Origin: a virus
Length of the DNA: 30,494 nucleotides
Strand: one strand, 5' to 3'
IMG/VR virus record: IMGVR_UViG_3300048927_000816
Location: 1 to 30,494 of that record
Position numbers and translations under genes: made by a program. This document shows, in pieces, positions 7,127-12,180 of this stretch (positions are counted from its first letter, which is position 1; every line of letters begins with the position of its first letter). Under the pieces are notes generated by a model. The model saw nothing but the letters and a program-made list of their open reading frames with translations. It searched no databases and was not told the origin of the DNA.

Positions 7127-7408
7127 ATGATGCTTCAAGATATTGAACGAAAATTACTAAGAGTACTATACAACTTTAGCCGAATGAAGCACAGGATGCC
7201 CATGTGGGTAGAGCTAGAGCACAAGATGGGGCACAATAAACCTGTCATTCAGGATGCTTTACGAGGGTTAGTAGAAAAACAATATATTTTCTATCCAGAC
7301 AATCCTGATCTAAGTACCTTAGTAATTTTAAAGACAGAGTATCAGGAGGATTTACCAACTAAGAAAAGCGGGACATCAAGTAACATAGATTATTGGACAA
7401 AGTACTAG
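7127..7408 (+). CDS. Small winged-helix protein, predicted SOS-inducible
   Basis: A 93-residue protein with its own promoter containing a LexA-type box, flanked by terminators at 7023-7057 and 7418-7449, so a monocistronic unit. Residues ~3-65 (DIERKLLRVLYNFSR, MPMWVELEHKMGHNKPVIQD, ALRGLVEKQYIFYPDN) have the helix-turn-helix then wing layout of LexA-type N-terminal domains, with no protease domain. ATG 7127 or 7130 may be the start (GGAG at 7118-7121). A role as an SOS-induced regulator or antirepressor that triggers prophage induction is plausible but inferred from the promoter and fold only. Confidence 0.75.
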   Translation: MMLQDIERKLLRVLYNFSRMKHRMPMWVELEHKMGHNKPVIQDALRGLVEKQYIFYPDNPDLSTLVILKTEYQEDLPTKKSGTSSNIDYWTKY

Positions 7409-7417
7409 CCAATAGAT

Positions 7418-7449
7418 AAGACCACACAATCATAATGACGTGTGGTCTT
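7418..7449. terminator. Bidirectional terminator
   Basis: A perfect 10-base inverted repeat, AAGACCACAC (7418-7427) and GTGTGGTCTT (7440-7449), between the converging genes 7127-7408 and 7448-7666. It overlaps the minus-strand stop codon. Confidence 0.7.
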
Positions 7450-7666
7450 ACTCCGTAAACCTACTCTTTAACCATATTGGACGCCCCTCAAACATCCCAT
7501 CGGGTACATACTCCCAATTACCTCTATAGGTGGGTTTAAGACTTGCTAAAGCGGACTTAGTAACGTTTTGACGTGTTGTACCAAGCCACTCTGCAAGCCA
7601 TGTAGCGCCGACATACTCAAGGGGCGGTGTTACTTTAAACGAGTGATACCAGCAGGATTGTCCCAA
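7448..7666 (-). CDS. Small helix-turn-helix protein, possibly made by -1 frameshift from the gene upstream
   Basis: The recognisable part starts around PPLEYVGATWLAEWLG and continues TRQNVTKSALASL, GNWEYVPDGMFEG, a helix-turn-helix of the kind used by small phage DNA-binding proteins. The only start in frame is TTG 7666, inside the preceding gene and without a good ribosome binding site; no standard start lies between it and the HTH. The end of the preceding gene carries TTTAAAG (7633-7639) next to its stop, and a -1 shift there enters this frame exactly. So it may be the C-terminal half of a frameshift product, or the product of an indel. The separate-protein reading is the conservative one. 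Confidence 0.55.
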   Translation of the reverse strand: MGQSCWYHSFKVTPPLEYVGATWLAEWLGTTRQNVTKSALASLKPTYRGNWEYVPDGMFEGRPIWLKSRFTE

Positions 7667-7869
7667 TCACATGAAGTTGATTCATCTGTGGTTTCAAAGT
7701 CGATTACAGACCAAGCAATGATGTATTCATTTCCTTGTGCATCCAAAGCAGGAGCAGTATACATATCTCCATTATCGTTAACATAAGGGTCTTGTGTAGT
7801 ACGTAATTCTTTGCCTTCCCATGTGATGATTGTTGAGTTTGTTTCATTCAATTCGTTATAAGTTTCCAT
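7630..7869 (-). CDS. Small acidic phage protein (79 residues)
   Basis: Starts at ATG 7869 with AAAGGAG at 7879-7885. The protein is acidic and strand-rich (NSTIITWEGKELRTTQDPYV, MYTAPALDAQGNEYIIAWSV, STSCDWDNPAGITRLK). Small proteins ending in a CDWDNP-like motif are common in Firmicutes phages and plasmids, from general familiarity; their function is not known to me. It has its own promoter with a palindrome over the -35 box and lies in front of the HTH frame, which it may feed by frameshifting. It is on the minus strand, opposite to the lytic genes. Confidence 0.78.
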   Translation of the reverse strand: METYNELNETNSTIITWEGKELRTTQDPYVNDNGDMYTAPALDAQGNEYIIAWSVIDFETTDESTSCDWDNPAGITRLK

Positions 7870-7918
7870 TTTAATATCTCCTTTGAGTTTATTTTCCGTA
7901 TCTCTTGCTGTTGATATA

Positions 7919-7949
7919 ACTATAACATAAAAGGTTGCGTTACGCAACC
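7919..7949 (-). promoter_or_regulatory. Promoter with palindromic operator over the -35 box
   Basis: On the minus strand: TTGCGT (7942-7947), a 17-base spacer and TATAGT (7919-7924). An 8-base perfect inverted repeat with one central base, GGTTGCGT-T-ACGCAACC (7933-7949), covers the -35 box, so a dimeric repressor is expected to control the gene at 7630-7869. Confidence 0.7.
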
Positions 7950-7970
7950 ATAAATATAAAAATAGTGATG

Positions 7971-8003
7971 AAAAAATAATCCCCACCGCCTAAGTAGTGG
8001 GGA
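7971..8003 (-). terminator. Terminator of the minus-strand microprotein operon
   Basis: On the minus strand TCCCCAC, a 10-base loop, GTGGGGA (7980-8003 area) and then TTATTTTTT. It is a strong stem with a T-run, placed 10 bases after the stop of the 26-residue gene. Confidence 0.82.
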
Positions 8004-8012
8004 TTTACTCAT

Positions 8013-8093
8013 TTACTTTTTTCGTTTTTTAGCAAGTGCCCCTAGTGTAATAGCTAAGGCGACTAAGCTCATCATGATTATTAATGTATCCAT
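8013..8093 (-). CDS. 26-residue single-span membrane peptide
   Basis: ATG 8093 has AAGGAGG at 8101-8107. The peptide begins MDTLIIMMSLVALAITLGAL and ends in a basic tail AKKRKK, so it is one membrane helix with an inside-positive C-terminus. Peptides of this shape are known as type I toxin peptides or holin-like toxins, or as small regulators of membrane complexes; which applies here is unknown. It is the last gene of a five-gene minus-strand operon ended by the terminator at 7971-8003. The strong ribosome binding site argues that it is translated. Confidence 0.65.
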   Translation of the reverse strand: MDTLIIMMSLVALAITLGALAKKRKK

Positions 8094-8096
8094 AGA

Positions 8097-8264
8097 TTAA
8101 TCCTCCTTATCTTCATATACATTACAATCCGAAATTAGAGAGCTTAACTCTTTACCACACTCACAATACCCATAAACGATATCATCAATATCTGGTTCGG
8201 TTTCGCTTTGGTGTGTACTTAAAACTAACTCCCCACACTTGCATTTTTTGTGTAATTCGATCAT
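8097..8264 (-). CDS. 55-residue zinc-ribbon microprotein
   Basis: The protein begins MIELHKKCKCGELVLST and continues to YGYCECGKELSS and SDCNVYEDKED. Two CxCG knuckles ~24 residues apart form a likely zinc ribbon. ATG 8264 and TTG 8270 are both possible starts; AAGGAGG at 8279-8285 suits TTG 8270 better. It belongs to the minus-strand microprotein operon, with its stop 4 bases from the next start. The partner and role are unknown. Confidence 0.7.
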   Translation of the reverse strand: MIELHKKCKCGELVLSTHQSETEPDIDDIVYGYCECGKELSSLISDCNVYEDKED

Positions 8265-8287
8265 GAACAATTCTATTTCCTCCTTAT

Positions 8288-8304
8288 AGGGGCATATAGC
8301 CCCT
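8288..8304 (-). other. Intergenic GC hairpin 1
   Basis: AGGGGC (8288-8293), loop ATATA, GCCCCT (8299-8304), between 8322-8552 and 8097-8264. It stands just before the AAGGAGG of the next gene and has no T-run, so it is unlikely to be a terminator. A segmental mRNA stability or translation control element is likelier. Confidence 0.5.
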
Positions 8305-8321
8305 TATATTAGTTAGTGTTG

Positions 8322-8552
8322 CTATTCAACGAATACGAAATATTCTGTTAATGTATCGCTCCAGAGCAGGCTATATTTCAAGTCATCTTCACCCGTAACT
8401 TCATCCACGAATACAGCATCTTCCCAACACTGCTCCCCGTAGCGTATTAAAAATTCACTTAGGTTTTGATACACCCATATATTTTCAAGTTCTTGCTGAT
8501 AACCAGTTTCTATATCTCTGCTTGTATAAAATTTCATTTCGTTGATTGTCAT
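8322..8552 (-). CDS. Unrecognised 76-residue acidic protein
   Basis: ATG 8552 has GGAGG upstream (8560-8564). The protein is acidic and rich in aromatic residues (ELENIWVYQNLSEFLIRYG, DAVFVDEVTGEDDLKYSLLW), with alternating helix and strand pattern; no membrane segment. It is the third gene of the minus-strand microprotein operon and is flanked on both sides by GC hairpins. I know no family. A cytosolic regulator or antitoxin-like partner for the neighbouring membrane peptides is conceivable but unsupported beyond context. Confidence 0.7.
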   Translation of the reverse strand: MTINEMKFYTSRDIETGYQQELENIWVYQNLSEFLIRYGEQCWEDAVFVDEVTGEDDLKYSLLWSDTLTEYFVFVE

Positions 8553-8579
8553 TGTTTAAACCTCCAACTCTTTATTTAG

Positions 8580-8597
8580 GAGGGGCTTGCGCCCCCT
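8580..8597 (-). other. Intergenic GC hairpin 2
   Basis: GAGGGGC, loop TTGC, GCCCCCT on the plus strand between the genes 8600-8806 and 8322-8552. It has the same design as hairpin 1: after a stop, before the next ribosome binding site, no T-run. Confidence 0.5.
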
Positions 8598-8599
8598 TG

Positions 8600-8806
8600 T
8601 TATGCGTTTATAGTTTCATATATTTCATTAGTCATGATTGCCATAGCTTCTGGATTATTTGCTATAGCCATCATAAGGATTGTTTTTCTAGCTTCCGCGT
8701 ATTCCTCACCGATCATGCCTTCACTTTCAGCAGCTTCTTCAAATCGTTTTAGAAATAATCTTGCTTGTTCATCCTCGTTTAAGAGTGCAATGATCTTTTC
8801 GCTCAT
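8600..8806 (-). CDS. Unrecognised 68-residue helical protein
   Basis: ATG 8806 has GGGAGG upstream (8817-8822). The protein is predicted almost entirely helical (MSEKIIALLNEDEQARLFLK, FEEAAESEGMIGEEYAEARK, ILMMAIANNPEAMAIMTNEI), acidic, without a membrane segment. It is the second gene of the minus-strand operon. It has the look of a small phage-encoded binding protein, but no family is recognised. Confidence 0.7.
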   Translation of the reverse strand: MSEKIIALLNEDEQARLFLKRFEEAAESEGMIGEEYAEARKTILMMAIANNPEAMAIMTNEIYETINA

Positions 8807-8852
8807 TGTTCATACCTCCCAATATTGTATAAATCCATTCCTTTATGTTAAG

Positions 8853-8889
8853 ATTGGGGGAGAGGTGAGAAAGCATCTCCCTCTCCAAT
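8853..8889 (-). other. Intergenic hairpin 3
   Basis: ATTGG at 8853 and CCAAT at 8885-8889 close a longer imperfect stem containing GAGAGG and CCTCTC, between the genes 8900-9025 and 8600-8806. It is the largest of the three intergenic hairpins of this operon. Confidence 0.4.
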
Positions 8890-8899
8890 GGGAACCTGT

Positions 8900-9025
8900 C
8901 TAACGTCTGCGTCCAAAGCGTCGTTTAGTGGTTCCTTTTTTGTTGCACTCTTTACGGTTTAGCGTGATTGCAGTTAGTAGCTGTACAATCGCCGTAAGGA
9001 GCAAGACCCAATCTCTAAGTTCCAT
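8900..9025 (-). CDS. 41-residue single-span membrane peptide, first gene of the microprotein operon
   Basis: ATG 9025 lies behind AAGGAGG (9038-9044), slightly far. The peptide begins MELRDWVLLLTAIVQLLTAI, one membrane helix, and ends with a strongly basic tail (NKKGTTKRRFGRRR). This resembles the putative holin-like toxin peptides of Firmicutes in size and charge layout, though I cannot confirm homology. It is transcribed from a near-consensus promoter (TTGACA, 17 bases, TATAAT) that carries repressor-site repeats and faces away from the HTH gene at 9159-9383. Confidence 0.68.
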   Translation of the reverse strand: MELRDWVLLLTAIVQLLTAITLNRKECNKKGTTKRRFGRRR

Positions 9026-9052
9026 TCTCTTTGTTCACCTCCTTATATATTC

Positions 9053-9138
9053 ATTATACAACGATATATGCGTATTGTCAACGAATATTGCGTAAATAAA
9101 ATGTATTTATTGAATTGTTTACGATATGTGCGTATAAT
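9053..9138. promoter_or_regulatory. Divergent promoters with three ACG-N7-CGT operators
   Basis: Minus strand: TTGACA (9076-9081), 17 bases, TATAAT (9053-9058). Plus strand: TTGAAT (9110-9115), 17 bases, TATAAT (9133-9138). Three 13-base dyads of the form ACG-N7-CGT lie at 9061-9073 (spacer of the minus promoter), 9081-9093 (at its -35 edge) and 9121-9133 (spacer of the plus promoter). Their starts are 20 and 40 bases apart, two and four helical turns, so bound dimers would sit on one face. The likely ligand is the HTH protein encoded at 9159-9383. Confidence 0.8.
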
Positions 9139-9158
9139 GGAGATGGGAGGTGATCAAT

Positions 9159-9383
9159 ATGGACGTGAACCTAAATAAATGCACAATAGACGAGGCTTTG
9201 CAACTCATGATTGCTCAGTCCAAAATAAAGGGCAAGACGGCATTAGCAAAAACATTAGAGATAGCGCCTAGTACATTTCATTCTTCTATTGACAGAGAAT
9301 CTATTCGCTTAGTTGACTTTATAAAAGCGGCTGAAGCACTTGGATTTGAGATTGTCGCAATCAAAAAAACCACAGAAGCATAA
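9159..9383 (+). CDS. Small HTH regulator, divergent from the microprotein operon
   Basis: A 74-residue protein; ATG 9159 with GGGAGG at 9145-9150. Residues ~8-65 (CTIDEALQLMIAQSKIKGKT, ALAKTLEIAPSTFHSSIDRE, VDFIKAAEALGFEIVAIKK) follow the five-helix XRE/lambda-repressor-like pattern, with the recognition helix near PSTFHSSIDR. Its own promoter contains one of the three dyads and the divergent promoter the other two, so it probably represses both. It is a stand-alone unit ended by the terminator at 9366-9401. Confidence 0.8.
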   Translation: MDVNLNKCTIDEALQLMIAQSKIKGKTALAKTLEIAPSTFHSSIDRESIRLVDFIKAAEALGFEIVAIKKTTEA

Positions 9384-9401
9384 TAGCTAATGTGGTTTTT
9401 T
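9366..9401. terminator. Bidirectional terminator overlapping the HTH gene stop
   Basis: AAAACCACA (9366-9374) pairs with TGTGGTTTT (9391-9399). T-runs appear on both strands (A-run 9363-9369, T-run 9396-9401), so it can serve the HTH gene and the convergent lipoprotein gene. Confidence 0.8.
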
Positions 9402-9416
9402 ACTATATAATAGCTT

Positions 9417-9941
9417 TTATTCTTTAGGAGTAGAGAACTTAGCTCTAACTTCGTCAAACGCTTTTTGTGTTTCTGCCTTTTCGGATGGTGTGTAGCCAAA
9501 TGCAACTTTATCATCTGCTACTAAAATAATAATTTCTTTATTATCCTCTGATTTTAAAAGCACCAATGAACCTGTTTTTCCTTGGCTTTCAAAAGGTGTA
9601 GATTCGATAACTTCTGGGTTCTTGTATTTTTTCTCTTCTGGGGTATCGGCTGAAGCACCAAGCTCGAACAAGGATTTAACATCGGGATGAACATTTTCCT
9701 CAACAAACTTCTTTTTGCTTTCTTTATCGCTGTTGAGATAGTCATTTATGTATGCCAGTGCTAACGTCTCATCCGATGATAGTTCTTTTGGTTTTTCAAC
9801 TGGTTCTTGTGTTTCTTCCCCTTTATTGTCCGTAGAGGTGACCTCGGATGTGCTTGTCACATCTTTATTGGGGGAGTTAGAGTTGCACCCAGAAACTAAT
9901 ACAGATAAAGCGATAAAACAAACTAATATAAGTTTTTTCAA
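9417..9941 (-). CDS. Lipoprotein (moron, function unknown)
   Basis: A 174-residue protein starting at TTG 9941 with AAGGAGG upstream. The first 19 residues are a lipoprotein signal peptide: KK, a hydrophobic stretch, and the lipobox LVSGC with C19 as the lipidated residue. A low-complexity Ser/Thr/Glu/Lys linker (~20-55) precedes a folded domain (LALAYINDYLNSDKESKKKF, HPDVKSLFELG, TGSLVLLKSEDNKEIIILVA). It would be anchored on the outer face of the membrane. Prophage lipoproteins of this sort often exclude other phages or alter the host surface; that role is inference. It is on the minus strand with its own promoter. Confidence 0.85.
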   Translation of the reverse strand: MKKLILVCFIALSVLVSGCNSNSPNKDVTSTSEVTSTDNKGEETQEPVEKPKELSSDETLALAYINDYLNSDKESKKKFVEENVHPDVKSLFELGASADTPEEKKYKNPEVIESTPFESQGKTGSLVLLKSEDNKEIIILVADDKVAFGYTPSEKAETQKAFDEVRAKFSTPKE

Positions 9942-9966
9942 AATAATTCCTCCTTAGATCATATGG

Positions 9967-9996
9967 TATATAGTCTACCAGAACTAGGAAATTCAA
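9967..9996 (-). promoter_or_regulatory. Putative promoter of the lipoprotein gene
   Basis: On the minus strand TTGAAT (9991-9996), an 18-base spacer and TATATA (9967-9972), 26 bases before the start codon. The -10 and spacer are near but not at consensus. Confidence 0.5.
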
Positions 9997-10346
9997 TCTA
10001 TAGATTTTGGAAAACTTTACATCCTCAAAATTATCTGTTAATATACATTTCATACCTTATTAATTCTAATTAATTTACTCTGGGCAAGCGCCGAAAGAGT
10101 TTTAAGTATTTTTAATTCTCATGGCATAGCCAGAGCTGTGTATTTTAATCGCTCATTGAGAGCCTTTAAATTATTTTTTATTTTCTTTGTCGTTTGATAA
10201 TCGACAGAGACGGGATTACAAAAACTATAAGAACTAGAACGCCTATATAAGCCGTTGAAGTTCGAGGAATCAGTGAAATTACTTTTAAAAAAACGATTAT
10301 TTGAAATATCATATCGTACGATATGATATAGCACTAATCAATTTTA
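9997..10346. other. Gene-poor gap
   Basis: About 350 AT-rich bases without a convincing gene. A 71-codon minus-strand frame at 10119-10334 has no ribosome binding site and unusual composition. The only clear structure is the perfect 24-base palindrome at 10306-10329. It may include the regulatory region of the LytTR gene downstream or a relic of lost genes. Confidence 0.5.
10306..10329. repeat. Perfect 24-base palindrome
   Basis: The half-site ATATCATATCGT is followed directly by its reverse complement, with no spacer. Its core ATATCGT-ACGATAT reuses the ACGATAT half-site seen in the operators at 9061 and 9121. With no loop it is a poor RNA hairpin, so a protein-binding site is more likely. 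Confidence 0.75.
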
Positions 10347-10493
10347 ATGGTAATGGATCTAAAATTACTCGAACTGCAACGGCTTTTTTTGCGTTCTCTT
10401 AGAGGTATACGAAACTTTGAAAGGAGGGATGATTATAAGGATGTAACAACGAGAGGAGACAGACATCATGAAAATACCATTGATAACAAGTGA
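10347..10493 (+). CDS. Possible 48-residue protein before the LytTR gene
   Basis: A frame from ATG 10347 (or 10353) that begins MVMDLKLLELQRLFLRSLRG and overlaps the start of the LytTR gene by 26 bases. The N-terminal half has a believable amphipathic helix pattern. No ribosome binding site is visible, and the C-terminal half comes from the ribosome binding site region of the next gene. I list it as doubtful. Confidence 0.2.
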   Translation: MVMDLKLLELQRLFLRSLRGIRNFERRDDYKDVTTRGDRHHENTIDNK

Positions 10494-10788
10494 AGGTAAG
10501 CCAGTATGGATAGATGCAAGTAAGATAATTGCAATGGAGTCGGTCAACAATGACTTAACGTTTTATAGCTATGATGAAGAGTATACAACGCCTAAAAATC
10601 TAAAAGAGTGGGAGTTATTGCTTGCTCATTATGGGTTTGCGATAGCTTCAAGATCAGCAATTGTTAACACAACTCTAGTTCAAAAGTATGACGAAAAAAA
10701 GAAATTTATTGAGTTCGACAGGATTCGGGAGGTTAAGGGAATACAAGTGGCAAGGAGAAATTCGAAGAAAATAAAAGACATGTTGTAG
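10468..10788 (+). CDS. Stand-alone LytTR DNA-binding regulator
   Basis: A 106-residue protein; ATG 10468 behind GAGAGGAG. Residues ~25-106 carry the LytTR pattern: FYSYDEEY strand, KNLKEWELLLAHYGFAIASR, then SAIVNTTLVQKYD and a C-terminal VARRNSKKIKDML, corresponding to the usual F-x-R-x-H-x-S-x-x-VN and SR-x-x-x-x-L positions. There is no receiver domain and no neighbouring kinase, so control must come from expression or a ligand. Small LytTR proteins occur in Firmicutes prophages as regulators; the targets here are unknown. It is transcribed away from the minus-strand lipoprotein. Confidence 0.82.
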   Translation: MKIPLITSEGKPVWIDASKIIAMESVNNDLTFYSYDEEYTTPKNLKEWELLLAHYGFAIASRSAIVNTTLVQKYDEKKKFIEFDRIREVKGIQVARRNSKKIKDML

Positions 10789-10836
10789 TTGGTTTGCCGT
10801 TCGCAGGTGGTGAGTGGTAAATTGCTATAGACCTAG

Positions 10837-10857
10837 TTCGACAAACATTTTGTCGAA
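10837..10857. repeat. Inverted repeat between converging LytTR and XRE genes
   Basis: TTCGACAAA (10837-10845), loop CAT, TTTGTCGAA (10849-10857): perfect 9-base arms. It is placed between the LytTR stop and the XRE stop, suited to a terminator, though no T-run follows. It also resembles the TTGACAAA half-sites of the immunity region with one extra change. Confidence 0.5.
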
Positions 10858-10943
10858 TTGATGATAAGCTTGTAATTAAGAACATTCAAGAACTCCTGAG
10901 TTCTCATTCAATCCGGGGGAGTGCGTTAATCCGCACAACCTGC

Positions 10944-11162
10944 TCAATCGGCTGAAATCTTCCATTGGTACAGTTGTTCCATTGGTATTTCCAAAATCAC
11001 AGCAGCGGTGTACATAGCTTCTACGCTCATCAAACGATCGTCGTTGCAATAGTGAGAGATCATACGCTTTGACCATCCAGATTTACGAGCAAAATCAGCT
11101 TGAGTCATTCCGCGCTTTTTCAGCCAATATCTAAGCAGGCAACTCCCACGGGAGTATGCCAC
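10944..11162 (-). CDS. XRE-family regulator behind a LexA-type box
   Basis: A 72-residue protein starting at GTG 11162 with AGGAGG at 11174-11179. Residues ~8-66 form an XRE helix-turn-helix (LLRYWLKKRGMTQADFARKS, GWSKRMISHYCNDDRLMSVE, AMYTAAVILEIPMEQLYQWK). The box GAAC-GAAT-GTTC (11186-11197) stands 24 bases before the start, downstream of the promoter, so LexA would block transcription. An SOS-induced Cro-like or antirepressor role fits. It is transcribed in the same direction as CI but from a separate promoter at 11221-11248. Confidence 0.8.
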   Translation of the reverse strand: MAYSRGSCLLRYWLKKRGMTQADFARKSGWSKRMISHYCNDDRLMSVEAMYTAAVILEIPMEQLYQWKISAD

Positions 11163-11185
11163 TTAAAAATATTCCTCCTCTTAGC

Positions 11186-11248
11186 GAACGAATGTTCTTG
11201 TTTTTTATTACCGATATGGTATTATGTTTTTAGTGATTTGTTCGGCAA
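11186..11248. promoter_or_regulatory. LexA-type box and face-to-face promoters
   Basis: CGAAC-GAAT-GTTCT (11185-11198) matches 13 of 14 positions of the Bacillus LexA consensus CGAACRNRYGTTYG. Minus promoter: TTGCCG (11243-11248), 16 bases, CATAAT (11221-11226). Plus promoter: TTGTTT (11198-11203), 16 bases, TATTAT (11220-11225). A dyad TACC-GATAT-GGTA (11209-11221) lies in the shared spacer, possibly the site of the XRE protein itself. Confidence 0.72.
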
Positions 11249-11273
11249 AATTACATCATGGGAGTGATGACTT

Positions 11274-11438
11274 ATCAGCAAAAAGGTAATTGATTTAAAG
11301 GTATTGTCAATAATCTTAGGAAAATCACCTGAGTTTTTAGAAGAAGTTATTCAGAACCCTTCAATTGGCGCTCAAAGCGAACAGTCGCAATCATTCGCAA
11401 ATACTCATCCTCGGTTAGTTCACGACCGTCAATCTTGA
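11274..11438 (+). pseudogene. Truncated plus-strand frame without a proper start
   Basis: The frame reads SKKVIDLKVLSIILGKSPEF and LEEVIQNPSIG, a sensible small-protein N-terminus, preceded by GGGAGTGATG at the right distance, but the start position is ATC (11274-11276). After ~30 codons it runs antisense through the end of the CI gene. A plus promoter exists at 11198-11225. It is probably a gene remnant cut at a recombination junction, or a gene using a very rare start. Confidence 0.35.
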
Positions 11439-12180
11439 GATCATAACGTTCTTTTATCTCTTTATCTGATAAATCTAATGATCTATCGAAAAGCTCTTTC
11501 TCGGCACTATACGAGGAAGGGCTTTCTTTGATTAAATATTTTGAATGTTCAATTTGATGATGAGAACAAAACTCCAATAATTCTTTCCAGAATACATCAA
11601 GATCTTTCTTTAAGACAATGAACCTATCCAAGTTTTGGAGTCCCTTTTTTATTGTACGGTAGTTATAAAATGTATTAAACCCTTCAACAGCATCTCTCTC
11701 ATCACTTAATGATTTTTCGTCATCTTCCTTTTCTAAAAACTCTTTGTACCACTTATCAAATGCGTGGGAATTTTGAAATGGAGATCTCTCATATACCTCG
11801 TTATCATCAGCATAGCCTCCAAAAATGTTGAAAATCTCTGGATGGTATTTAGCAATAAATAAGTTTTCGTCCGTGGTTATTTTTTTTAGCAATAAACATA
11901 TTTCATTCAGCAATACTTGTTCATCATAATAAATACTACTTAGGACAGTAGTGTCTTGGGTGTCTTTATCCCAGTAGCCAGCTGCGATCATTAGATCTCC
12001 ATATGGAACATCCAAGACTTTGGATAGTTTGCTTAGCACAGGTGCTTTTGGAGGGTTCCTTTCTCCGCTTTCAATTCTAGATAAGTGAGAATGACTTATT
12101 CCTACGGATAGCCCTACTTCTGTTAGAGTAAGATTTTTCTTTTCTCTGTAAGATTTAATTAGTTCACCAAATGTATTCAA
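11347..12180 (-). CDS. CI-like XRE repressor of the lysogenic state
   Basis: A 277-residue protein. Residues ~3-65 are an XRE helix-turn-helix (FGELIKSYREKKNLTLTEVG, SVGISHSHLSRIESGERNPP, LSKLSKVLDVPYGDLMIAAG). The remaining ~200 residues are helical and charged and end DGRELTEDEYLRMIATVRFE. I see neither a LexA/S24 Ser-Lys protease domain nor an HEXXH peptidase, so RecA-stimulated self-cleavage is not expected. TTG 12180 is taken as start; GTG 12189 is also possible. It faces away from the Cro-like gene across a region of TGTCA/TGACA operators and presumably represses that early promoter. Confidence 0.85.
   Translation of the reverse strand: MNTFGELIKSYREKKNLTLTEVGLSVGISHSHLSRIESGERNPPKAPVLSKLSKVLDVPYGDLMIAAGYWDKDTQDTTVLSSIYYDEQVLLNEICLLLKKITTDENLFIAKYHPEIFNIFGGYADDNEVYERSPFQNSHAFDKWYKEFLEKEDDEKSLSDERDAVEGFNTFYNYRTIKKGLQNLDRFIVLKKDLDVFWKELLEFCSHHQIEHSKYLIKESPSSYSAEKELFDRSLDLSDKEIKERYDLKIDGRELTEDEYLRMIATVRFERQLKGSE

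Noticed and set aside
10119-10334. A 71-codon minus-strand frame in the gap before the LytTR gene
   Set aside because: No ribosome binding site, low-complexity composition, and it contains the perfect palindrome; a chance frame in AT-rich DNA is likelier.
10380-10395. Run of T near 10383 as a terminator
   Set aside because: The preceding CAACGG does not form a stem, and the T-run may lie inside a small frame; no evidence for termination.
10889-10904. AGAACTC-CT-GAGTTCT as a third LexA box
   Set aside because: The GAAC and GTTC arms are separated by six bases instead of four, and it lies after a gene end; more likely a small hairpin.
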